Shown piece after piece: positions 1 through 7,288 of a stretch of DNA of 64,000 nucleotides (position 1 is the stretch's first letter; every line of letters begins with the position of its first letter). A model generated the notes under the pieces. That model searched no databases. It saw nothing but the letters and a program-made list of their open reading frames with translations, and had not been told where the DNA came from. The translations under genes and the position numbers were made by a program. Source of the DNA: Vibrio splendidus (GTDB lineage Bacteria > Pseudomonadota > Gammaproteobacteria > Enterobacterales > Vibrionaceae). Location: contig NZ_AP025509.1 of the NCBI RefSeq assembly GCF_024347615.1, positions 1,488,001-1,552,000 on the forward strand. The letters run 5' to 3'.

Positions 1-2
1 AC

Positions 3-650
3 TTGATGGATTGGGCAACGACGCACCATGTAAAAGCAGAAAAAAAGATGGTGCCAGAAGAGTATTCCGCAATCAAAAACTATGGCCGAGTGGATCACGA
101 CGTGGTCAATGAATACATGAGGGCGGGAGAACCTGAAGGGTATTTGTCAGAAATGTTTGGTCGTACATTAAAGTCGCGAGTCTTTCATATGCGGAATGTG
201 ATGAATAAATTACCCAACTACAAGGGTACCGTTTATCGAGGTTCATCAATCAAGAACTCGCTACTGGAAAAGCTCAACATCGGTGACATTCTGCACGAGA
301 AAGCGTTTTTATCGACTTCGACATTACCGAGTGTTGCCAAGAACTTTTCGTCTGCTGGCGTTTACGAAGGCGCCTCTGCAGCTCAATTCAAAATTGAGTT
401 AAAGTCAGCAGGTCGAGCGATCAATGCTTACACGTTCAAACCGGATGAAGCTGAAATACTCGCTAAGCCCAACACTTACTATCGAGTAGAAGCGATTGAA
501 AAAATATCGCCACACAGAAACTACATCAAGATGAGAGAGGTAAAAAACCCTAGTCGTTATCTGAAGGCTGAACCCGATATCCATATATACGACAGCTTTA
601 ATGGTGAAGAAGTCTCCCTTCGAAATCGCAGTTCCCTCTATTGCCTGTAG
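3..650 (+). CDS. ADP-ribosyltransferase toxin domain, 5' end outside window (Vis-like)
   Basis: Mono-ADP-ribosyltransferase of the arginine-specific R-S-E class, predicted to transfer ADP-ribose from NAD+ to a protein target. The visible 215 residues carry the three signature elements in order: the NAD-binding arginine in VYRGSS (about residue 80), the STS motif in FLSTST (about 105), and an E-x-E pair in PDEAEILA (about 148-150). No in-frame stop precedes the first codon shown, so the gene very probably continues to the left, and the visible start is a TTG just inside the edge. The Vis toxin of Vibrio splendidus is a secreted protein of about 250 residues, so only a signal peptide and a few residues would be missing; that identity is inferred from family and length. 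It could also be the C-terminal domain of a larger toxin. A bidirectional terminator follows. Confidence 0.75.
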   Translation: MMDWATTHHVKAEKKMVPEEYSAIKNYGRVDHDVVNEYMRAGEPEGYLSEMFGRTLKSRVFHMRNVMNKLPNYKGTVYRGSSIKNSLLEKLNIGDILHEKAFLSTSTLPSVAKNFSSAGVYEGASAAQFKIELKSAGRAINAYTFKPDEAEILAKPNTYYRVEAIEKISPHRNYIKMREVKNPSRYLKAEPDIHIYDSFNGEEVSLRNRSSLYCL

Positions 651-700
651 TGTGATGCACCGTCTTCTCAGGTTATGTTCTTAATGAACGATTAAATACA

Positions 701-727
701 AAAAGACCATCATTATGATGGTCTTTT
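701..727. terminator. Bidirectional rho-independent terminator
   Basis: A perfect 12-bp stem (701-712 with 716-727) has a TTA loop, an A-rich left arm and a T-rich right arm. It separates the convergent ADP-ribosyltransferase and LhgO genes and can serve both. Confidence 0.85.
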
Positions 728-757
728 TTATTACTGAGATTCGCTAATCTAGCGCTA

Positions 758-1975
758 TTAACTGGCGGTTTTACGCATCACCTTGCCACAAATATACTCA
801 CCAATCGGCATTGCCGAAGTCGCTGCTGGCGATGGCGCGTTACATACATGCAAGCTTCTTGGGCTTTCGGCAAACAGAAAATCATGCACCAAGGTGCCAT
901 CTTTGAGTACCGCTTGGGCACGAATGCCTGCTGGGTAAGGTTTGAAATCTGACACCGTAATGCTTGGGCAGTACTTATTAACCAACTTTAGATAGCCCGG
1001 CTTCCACCACGAGTTTTTAAACTCGACCAAACCGGTTTTTAGATTATTCGCAGTCACTTTCCAAAAGCCCGCAAAGCTCAGCATCTGCCAAGTGTCTTTG
1101 AAACTAAAGTTAAGCTTGCCATAACCTTCTCGCTTCCAGCCTTGAACTGCATTTGGCCCTACTGTTACGGAGCCATCAATCATGCGTGTTAAATGCACGC
1201 CCAAGAAAGGCAGTTCTGGGTCAGGGATAGGATAGATAAGATGATTCACCACTTGGTTGTGTTTAGCATCCAACTGATAATATTCACCGCGATATGGGAC
1301 GATTTGGAAGTCGGTTTCAATGCCAAGCATGCTGGTCATTCTGTCGGCCATCAAACCAGAGCAAGTGATCAAGAATCGGCTGTTCAGTTGTAGAGTTTGA
1401 CCATCTACTTTGCACGTTAACTGCACCTCATCTTCTTGCTCATCTGCCATAATCACCTCAGTACCAAGGCTAAGTTTGCCACCCGCTTCAACAAACTCTT
1501 GGGCCATCACTTCGGTGACTTTTTTGTAGTCGACGATACTGGTGGTTTTGACATAAATCGCGCCCAAGCCCGTAATGTTCGGCTCGGCAAGTTTCAGCTG
1601 CGCTTGATCTAAGAGGTCGACATCAATGTCGTTATCATGACAACGTTGATAGAGCTTGTTCATGCGCTCCACTTCCTGCTCATTGGTCGCGACCAACAGC
1701 TTGCCACAGTTTTCGACAGGGATATCGTGCTGACTGCAAAAGGCGATGGTGCGCTCTACGCCACGCTTACAAAAATCCGCCTTTAAACTGCCCGGAGCGT
1801 AGTAAACGCCAGCGTGAATCACACCACTGTTATGGCCCGTTTGGTGCTGCGCGAAGCCACGCTCCTTTTCGACTAAAAGGATACTTTTATCAGGGTGAGC
1901 TTGCTGTAATTGCCATGCCGTCGACACACCAACAATGCCACCACCAACGATAATATAGTCGTATGTTGAGTTCAT
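758..1975 (-). CDS. lhgO: L-2-hydroxyglutarate oxidase
   Basis: FAD-dependent oxidoreductase of the DAO fold that oxidises L-2-hydroxyglutarate to 2-oxoglutarate and passes electrons to the quinone pool at the inner membrane. The N-terminus has the dinucleotide motif IVGGGIVGVSTAW (residues 9-21), followed by the GHNSGVIHAGVYY segment (about 47-59) typical of LhgO, where the histidine region binds the flavin. The C-terminus is GIRAQAV...AMPIGEYI as in the family. At 405 residues the length is normal. The start is supported by TAGGA about 6 nt upstream. It follows the TRAP permease by 26 nt, so it is probably the last gene of the TAXI-TRAP operon. That suggests the transporter brings in 2-hydroxyglutarate or a related C5 acid (inference). 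Confidence 0.9.
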   Translation of the reverse strand: MNSTYDYIIVGGGIVGVSTAWQLQQAHPDKSILLVEKERGFAQHQTGHNSGVIHAGVYYAPGSLKADFCKRGVERTIAFCSQHDIPVENCGKLLVATNEQEVERMNKLYQRCHDNDIDVDLLDQAQLKLAEPNITGLGAIYVKTTSIVDYKKVTEVMAQEFVEAGGKLSLGTEVIMADEQEDEVQLTCKVDGQTLQLNSRFLITCSGLMADRMTSMLGIETDFQIVPYRGEYYQLDAKHNQVVNHLIYPIPDPELPFLGVHLTRMIDGSVTVGPNAVQGWKREGYGKLNFSFKDTWQMLSFAGFWKVTANNLKTGLVEFKNSWWKPGYLKLVNKYCPSITVSDFKPYPAGIRAQAVLKDGTLVHDFLFAESPRSLHVCNAPSPAATSAMPIGEYICGKVMRKTAS

Positions 1976-2001
1976 AATATTCCTACATTCAATCCTTTTA
2001 A

Positions 2002-4179
2002 TTATAGGGAAGACGCGACAGTGTCAGGTTCGGTTTGAGGCAAAGATTCTTGCTCATCTTCCGATTCCTTCTTCACTTGATTAGCATCGTATTGACGAGC
2101 CGTGTGAATAAAGAGACCAACGAAAAGTGCAACGCACACTAGGCGAATCACGACTGAAATATCAGGCCAAACTAATGCCACACCCAGCACGATTAACACA
2201 GCACGAGTCAGCAGATTAATTTTATTTTCTAGATAGCCTTCAATCGCAGCAACAAACGCGTAAGTACCAATAATAGCAAAACCACCCGTGACCAAAACGG
2301 AGGTCACATCCCAACTTACTAAGTTGGTGTAGGCAATCAACAATGGCACTAAGTACAAGCCTTTTGCGATCTTCCATGCCATTAAACCGGTTCTCATTGG
2401 TGGCGTTTTAGCAATGGTCGCGGCAGCAAATGCGGTTAAGCAAACTGGCGGGGTTACGTTGCTGTCTTGCGATAGCCAGAAAATGATCAAGTGTGCAGAA
2501 AGCAGTGCAAGGCTGATCGCTTCTAAGCCCAAGCTTTGCTCAAGCAGAGTTTCGACAAAATCAGCAGGGACTAACGCAATCATCTCTTTGGCGGTTTCGA
2601 GTGCCATTGGCGCATTCAGTAAATCTAATTTTTCTGGCGCCGCCAACATGAAGATAGCTTTCGCCTGTTCAGGTAACTGACCCGAAACCAACAAGTCTAG
2701 CAACTGGCTTTCAGCAATCAGTTTGTATAAGGCAGGAGCCGACAGAGTACCCAACACGATGTAAGCCGCGGTTACCGGTAAGCCCATACCCAGAATCAAA
2801 GATGCCAGTGCGATTAAGGCTATCATCACCAACAAATCACCGTTCGCCCAGCTGTTGATCATCAATGAGAAGGTGTTACCAATACCCGTCGTGCTGATCA
2901 CGTTGATAACGAGGCCAATGCCCACCAACAACACCGCCGTGGTCGCCATGTTTTTCGCGCCTTGAGAAAGCGCTTCGATGATCGCCTTTGGACCCATTTT
3001 GTGATTTTTAGAGAACCATGAAGCCACGACGACAGACAGAATCGAGATACCCGCTGCGTAAGTCGGTGTGAAGCCCTTCACCAACAAAGTCACCAACACC
3101 GCTAATGGGATCAAGTTATGCCAGCCCGACAGCAAGACCTTCAATAGAGGTTCACAGCCAGAAGTGACTTTTTGCACGCCACTGCGTTTTGCTTCAATAC
3201 GCACAAAAAAGGCCACCGACAAAAAGTAGATAAGCGCAGGTAAGAAGGATACTGCAATGATGTCGACATAAGGGATCTGCGTGTAAGACGCCATGATAAA
3301 CGCACCTGCACCCATCACTGGTGGCATCAACTGCCCGCCCGTCGATGCGGCCGCTTCAACACCGGCCGCGAAACGCGAAGGGAAGCCGGCCTTTTGCATC
3401 AAAGGAATACTGATCACGCCCGTCGATACGGTGTTTGCTACGCTCGAACCGGACACCGAGCCCATCAAGCCTGAGCCAATTACCGCGATGAAGCCCGGGC
3501 CACCAATAACTTTGCCAGCCGCTGCGCGAGACACATCAATGATGTAATCACCGACACCCGAACGCACTAAGAATGCGCCAAATAGGATGAACATGAACAC
3601 GAAGGTCCAGCTGATTCTTGAGATAGAACCGAACATCCCTTCTGATGAGTAAAAGCTTCGATAAAGCAGTGTTTCAAGGCTTAGACCCGGGAAGTGGAAG
3701 ATGCCGCTAGTCCATTGCCCCCACAGCACCACATAGCTCAAACACACCAAGATAAGCACCGGAATAAACCAGCCCATGGTGCGGCGAATCAGCTCAATAA
3801 CGATGGCAATCGCCAAGATAGAGAAGAACCAATCACTGGCGATAAACTTCACGCCTCGCTCATACAAAGCATCTTCCGCAAAGGGAATGTAGATAAGACA
3901 AGCCAGCGCTGCCAAGGCGATCCCAATATCGACCGCCAGCGCTATCTTGCTCTTTTTCAGCGAAATATGAGCGGGATACCAAAGCGCACAAATGATCGCA
4001 AAGCCAGCAAAGTGGGTCGCCGAGATCCAAAGCTCTGGCAAAGTTGATAAGGTGTTAAACCAAATGTGTAACAACGAGAGGATCACTCCCATTGTCGTTA
4101 TCGCTTTGCCTACCCACGGAAAATCCGTTCGGGTCGGCAGTTCAAATTTTTTCAGTTCCTGCTGCAGCGAATCGCTCAT
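2002..4179 (-). CDS. TRAP transporter fused permease (DctQM fusion, TAXI type)
   Basis: Membrane component of a tripartite ATP-independent periplasmic transporter that uses an ion gradient for uptake of substrate delivered by a periplasmic receptor. The small and large membrane subunits are fused in one polypeptide of about 725 residues, as usual for TAXI systems. The N-terminal third has four hydrophobic helices. The remainder is the DctM-like part, with glycine-rich GSVSGSSVANTVSTG and AAASTGGQLMPPVMGAGAF and a second LILGMGLPVTAAYIV segment. I chose the ATG at 4179 because AGGAG stands 6 nt upstream; a longer frame reaching 4269 has an unlikely cysteine-rich leader. It lies between the TAXI receptor gene upstream and lhgO downstream. 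The tail of about 60 residues after the last helices is acidic and variable. Confidence 0.92.
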   Translation of the reverse strand: MSDSLQQELKKFELPTRTDFPWVGKAITTMGVILSLLHIWFNTLSTLPELWISATHFAGFAIICALWYPAHISLKKSKIALAVDIGIALAALACLIYIPFAEDALYERGVKFIASDWFFSILAIAIVIELIRRTMGWFIPVLILVCLSYVVLWGQWTSGIFHFPGLSLETLLYRSFYSSEGMFGSISRISWTFVFMFILFGAFLVRSGVGDYIIDVSRAAAGKVIGGPGFIAVIGSGLMGSVSGSSVANTVSTGVISIPLMQKAGFPSRFAAGVEAAASTGGQLMPPVMGAGAFIMASYTQIPYVDIIAVSFLPALIYFLSVAFFVRIEAKRSGVQKVTSGCEPLLKVLLSGWHNLIPLAVLVTLLVKGFTPTYAAGISILSVVVASWFSKNHKMGPKAIIEALSQGAKNMATTAVLLVGIGLVINVISTTGIGNTFSLMINSWANGDLLVMIALIALASLILGMGLPVTAAYIVLGTLSAPALYKLIAESQLLDLLVSGQLPEQAKAIFMLAAPEKLDLLNAPMALETAKEMIALVPADFVETLLEQSLGLEAISLALLSAHLIIFWLSQDSNVTPPVCLTAFAAATIAKTPPMRTGLMAWKIAKGLYLVPLLIAYTNLVSWDVTSVLVTGGFAIIGTYAFVAAIEGYLENKINLLTRAVLIVLGVALVWPDISVVIRLVCVALFVGLFIHTARQYDANQVKKESEDEQESLPQTEPDTVASSL

Positions 4180-4233
4180 AGAAAACTCCTGCTCTCCGCA
4201 GCAAACACGAAGAGAAAATCCATAAAGTGAGGA

Positions 4234-4267
4234 GGTGCACGAACACATTCTTGAGCGAACGTGCACC
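4234..4267. repeat. Inverted repeat in the receptor-permease gap
   Basis: GGTGCACG at 4234-4241 is repeated in inverted form at 4260-4267 with an 18-nt loop. In the transcript it forms a hairpin between the receptor and permease genes. Such hairpins often allow more receptor than permease to be made, by protecting the upstream message; that role is inferred. Confidence 0.5.
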
Positions 4268-4289
4268 AAGCAATTAAGTCACGAAGGGG

Positions 4290-4385
4290 TTAGTTGATGG
4301 CAACAAACAGTTAGTTCACAGACCAATAGTTAGTTCACGAACCAATAATTAGTTAGCGACAAATCATTAGCTCACGAACCAATAG
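4290..4385. repeat. Degenerate 18-20 bp tandem repeat
   Basis: Copies of a unit close to TTAGTTCACGAACCAATAG begin at 4290 (poor), 4311, 4330, 4349 (diverged) and 4367. The array fills most of the gap between the TAXI receptor stop and the permease start. No function is evident; unit number may vary between strains. Confidence 0.75.
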
Positions 4386-4404
4386 TCACCTGACAACAGA
4401 TAAG

Positions 4405-5418
4405 CTAGTTAACGATCAACTCAGAAGGAACATCGATGCCCACTTCTTGGTAGTAACGTGCAGCGCCCGGGTGAAGTGGAACAGGCAGACCTGCGATCCC
4501 TTTCTCGAGAGCCATTGCTTTGGTTGCTTTGTGGATACCTTGTAGGAAAGGTAGGTTTTCATAGATAGCTTTGGTCAGCTGATACACGTCTTCTTCAGAA
4601 ATGTCTTCACGAACCGCTAGGAAGTTGGGTTGAGCGATAGTGGTGATCGGCTTATCAACACCTGGATAAGTGTTTGCAGGGATCTCATATTTAGTCCAGA
4701 TATTGTAATCGCCGTTCGCTTGTTTGATCTGCGCATCAGTAAACGACAGGATTTGAATGTCTTCACCCAAGGCTGCAAAGGCTTGAGTTACCGCACCAAC
4801 AGGCACGCCAGCGGGCGTATTCATGCCATCGATAGTGCCATTTTGTAGTGCGCTGGCACTGCCGCCGTAACCCATAAAGGCGAGTTTAAATTGTTCTGGG
4901 TCAACCGACAGGCCTTGCATGATCTGGCGTCCTGAATTCTCTGTACCTGAGTTCTTCTTACCGATAGAGAATTTTTTGCCGTTTAGATTTTCTAAATCAC
5001 TCATGGTGCCCGTTTCTGTCAGATCAGAGCGCACAATAAAGTGTTCAACGTTTTGCCATAGCATAGAGACTGAACGCAGTTGTTTTTGACTGCCTGACTT
5101 CTCATATGGACCAAGCCCTTGCCACGCCCACGCGCCATACAAACCTTGCAGAATGGCAAACTGTGCTTCGTTCTCATTGAGAAGTTTCACGTTCTCGCCC
5201 GATCCTGCAGAGCTGATAGCCGCCAAAGAAAAGTGCTGCTTTGGCGCAAGCTTAACTTTACTCAATGTCGCTAGAGCAACACCTACCGGATAGTAAGTCC
5301 CACCCGTTGAGGCCGTCGCTAAAATGTAGCTGCGGTCTTCTTGAGCTGAGGCGTTACTGATAAGGCCAATAGAGGCCATTGCGATTGCTAAAGTTTTAAC
5401 TAGCTTGTTGTATTTCAT
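4405..5418 (-). CDS. TAXI family TRAP transporter periplasmic receptor
   Basis: Periplasmic solute-binding protein of the TAXI family, which captures the substrate and hands it to the fused permease. An N-terminal signal peptide (lysines, then LAIAMASIGLISNASA, cleavage near residue 26) is followed by the family opening YILATASTGGTYYPVG. About 337 residues is the usual length. The ATG at 5418 is preferred because GGAGAG stands 7 nt upstream; an in-frame start at 5445 would spoil the signal peptide. It is the first gene of the operon with the permease and lhgO. A sigma-54 promoter (5477-5492) and three dyads (5543-5704) lie upstream. TAXI receptors known from Vibrio bind glutamate and other C4/C5 dicarboxylates, so a C5 acid is plausible here. 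Confidence 0.93.
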   Translation of the reverse strand: MKYNKLVKTLAIAMASIGLISNASAQEDRSYILATASTGGTYYPVGVALATLSKVKLAPKQHFSLAAISSAGSGENVKLLNENEAQFAILQGLYGAWAWQGLGPYEKSGSQKQLRSVSMLWQNVEHFIVRSDLTETGTMSDLENLNGKKFSIGKKNSGTENSGRQIMQGLSVDPEQFKLAFMGYGGSASALQNGTIDGMNTPAGVPVGAVTQAFAALGEDIQILSFTDAQIKQANGDYNIWTKYEIPANTYPGVDKPITTIAQPNFLAVREDISEEDVYQLTKAIYENLPFLQGIHKATKAMALEKGIAGLPVPLHPGAARYYQEVGIDVPSELIVN

Positions 5419-5476
5419 TATTACTCTCCATGTAGAGTTATTCACGTTATATTTTTGTTAACAACAATTGCTAGAT

Positions 5477-5492
5477 AGCAAGCACAATGCCA
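5477..5492 (-). promoter_or_regulatory. Sigma-54 (-24/-12) promoter of the TAXI-TRAP-lhgO operon
   Basis: On the minus strand the sequence reads TGGCAT-TGTGC-TTGCT, matching the sigma-54 consensus TGGCAY-N5-TTGCW with exact spacing. Transcription would start near 5466, about 48 nt before the receptor ATG at 5418. Its position between that gene and three response-regulator-like dyads, next to a sigma-54 activator gene, supports it strongly. Confidence 0.85.
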
Positions 5493-5542
5493 ATTTTTAA
5501 ATGACTGTTTTTATTGATATTTATTTCAAAATCCACCTAAAG

Positions 5543-5704
5543 TAAGCCATTTCTTGCTTATTTGACTACGAATCAATGAGCTATTTTTTGCTTATCCCAA
5601 ACCGCGAATAACATCGGTTTAAAGGTAGCCAAGTCACACTGTGTTACATTTGCGTGATCAATGTTTATAAAATGATAAATATCTAATGAGCCATTTTTTG
5701 CTCA
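5543..5704. promoter_or_regulatory. Three upstream activator dyads (TRAGC-N8-GCTYA)
   Basis: Three copies of a dyad are present: TAAGC-CATTTCTT-GCTTA at 5543-5560, TGAGC-TATTTTTT-GCTTA at 5577-5594, and TGAGC-CATTTTTT-GCTCA at 5687-5704. They lie about 50-210 bp upstream of the sigma-54 promoter. This is the normal enhancer arrangement, so they are the likely binding sites of the DctD-like regulator encoded next to them. Confidence 0.8.
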
Positions 5705-5739
5705 TTGATTCCAGACAACACTTCTAATCTCATCATCAA

Positions 5740-7080
5740 TTACGAATCGACATAATCGCTTCGGTTCAACGCATAACGCACCATCTTTTGGTTTAATGTT
5801 CGACGAGGTAAATCCAAATCTTGCATAACATCATTGATGCGCCCCTGATAACGCACTAGCGCATCATGAATCACTTTCCGCTCAAAGCTCTGCACTTGAA
5901 CCGCCAACGGGATGCCTGCCGTTGTGGACTCTGTGACAGAGTTGGGGCGACACGCCAAGATATCGCCAACAGTCAGGCTTTCATCCAGTGCGAAACGAAT
6001 CGCGACATTGCGCAGTTCACGCACATTGCCCGGCCATGCATACGACAACAACGCATAACGATCGGCCTCACTGGCAACTCGGGTTTCATTGTTCGCTTCT
6101 TGAGTGAAGTGTTCAAAAAGGATCAAAGCATCGTCTTCTCGTTCATTAAGGGGAGGTAAATGCAGTTGGGCAACGTTCAAGCGATAGAAAAGGTCTTGGC
6201 GAAAATCGGGGTGATTCAGTAGATCGCTTTTCGAGGCAGAGACCACTCGTAGATCAACATGTTGTTGCTGATTACCCCCTACGCGTTCGACGACATTATC
6301 TTGCAAGGTACGCAGCACTTTGACCTGCATCGACAGTGGCATGCTCTCTATTTCATCGAGAAACACCGTGCCTTTGTCGGCAAATTCAAGCTTACCAATA
6401 CGTCGCTTGGCGGCACCAGTAAACGCACCTGCTTCGTGTCCAAACAGTTCGCTTTCAAAGAGATTTTCTGGAATCGCGCCACAGTTTAGCGGTACAAACG
6501 GATGGGTTTTACGCAAGCTAAACTCGTGCAAACAAGAAGCGACCAGCTCTTTACCGCAGCCGGTTTCACCATAAATGATCACATTAGTATCAATCGAGGC
6601 GACTTTTTGTATTTGCTCTCGCAATTCACACATCACTTTACTGCGCCCAATCAGCACCTGCTCAATGCCTTTCAGGTTATCCAGATAGTTCTGACGACTG
6701 TTTCTGTCTTGGCCACTTTGATGTTTGTCGACCGCTTCCGATACCGTTTGAGACAAACGTTCTGGGTCGAATGGCTTTTCAATGAAATCATACGCGCCTT
6801 GCTGTAACGCTTTCACCGCCATATCGACATCACCATGACCCGTGATCAAGATGACAGGCACGTCTGGCACAAGATGTTTAAAGCGCCCTAGCAGTTTAAC
6901 ACCATCAATATCTGGTAAACGCACATCACTAATGATGGTTTGGAAGTCACCCTGCTCTACCGCGTTTAACGCATCTTGCCCAACCTCAAATGCGGTGACA
7001 TCGAAGCCCGCTAATTGTAACCACTGGCTGGTTGCTTGACGCACAATTGCATCATCTTCAATCAAAGCTATACGCTGCAT
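5740..7080 (-). CDS. Sigma-54-dependent response regulator, DctD-like
   Basis: NtrC-family activator of 446 residues that, once phosphorylated, binds upstream sites and drives sigma-54 RNA polymerase by ATP hydrolysis. The receiver domain (1-120) has the acidic pair EDD and the phospho-acceptor aspartate in SDVRLPDIDG (about 55). The AAA+ domain (about 140-370) has Walker A GETGCGKE (about 172), the sigma-54 contact motif GAFTGA (about 217) and Walker B TVFLDEIES. The C-terminus is a Fis-type helix-turn-helix (RYQGRINDVMQDLDLPRRTL). It is divergent from its kinase at 7289. Its target is probably the TAXI-TRAP-lhgO operon just downstream, whose upstream region carries three matching dyads. Confidence 0.93.
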   Translation of the reverse strand: MQRIALIEDDAIVRQATSQWLQLAGFDVTAFEVGQDALNAVEQGDFQTIISDVRLPDIDGVKLLGRFKHLVPDVPVILITGHGDVDMAVKALQQGAYDFIEKPFDPERLSQTVSEAVDKHQSGQDRNSRQNYLDNLKGIEQVLIGRSKVMCELREQIQKVASIDTNVIIYGETGCGKELVASCLHEFSLRKTHPFVPLNCGAIPENLFESELFGHEAGAFTGAAKRRIGKLEFADKGTVFLDEIESMPLSMQVKVLRTLQDNVVERVGGNQQQHVDLRVVSASKSDLLNHPDFRQDLFYRLNVAQLHLPPLNEREDDALILFEHFTQEANNETRVASEADRYALLSYAWPGNVRELRNVAIRFALDESLTVGDILACRPNSVTESTTAGIPLAVQVQSFERKVIHDALVRYQGRINDVMQDLDLPRRTLNQKMVRYALNRSDYVDS

Positions 7081-7288
7081 AGTTTGGTTCCGCCACTTAC
7101 ATCAGAATAATATCGCCCACGGTATGTAAAAAATCCGCAGACGAAAAGGAGCTAGCTCCCACTTTGAATAACACTCCTTTAACAGTTTTATAATGTTTGT
7201 TAGCTTCAACTTGTCTCACTCTCCATTCGCTTAAAAAGCAAACATAAAACCTTCTCAAGTCACTAGTTTTAAAAGGATTTGATCAGCA

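Noticed and set aside
1193..1393. 66-residue plus-strand frame inside lhgO
   Set aside because: It is antisense to a well-supported gene and has no independent evidence.
7148..7159. Perfect palindrome GGAGCTAGCTCC upstream of the DctB-like kinase
   Set aside because: It is a single copy, differs from the TGAGC-N8-GCTCA dyads and is short enough to occur by chance.
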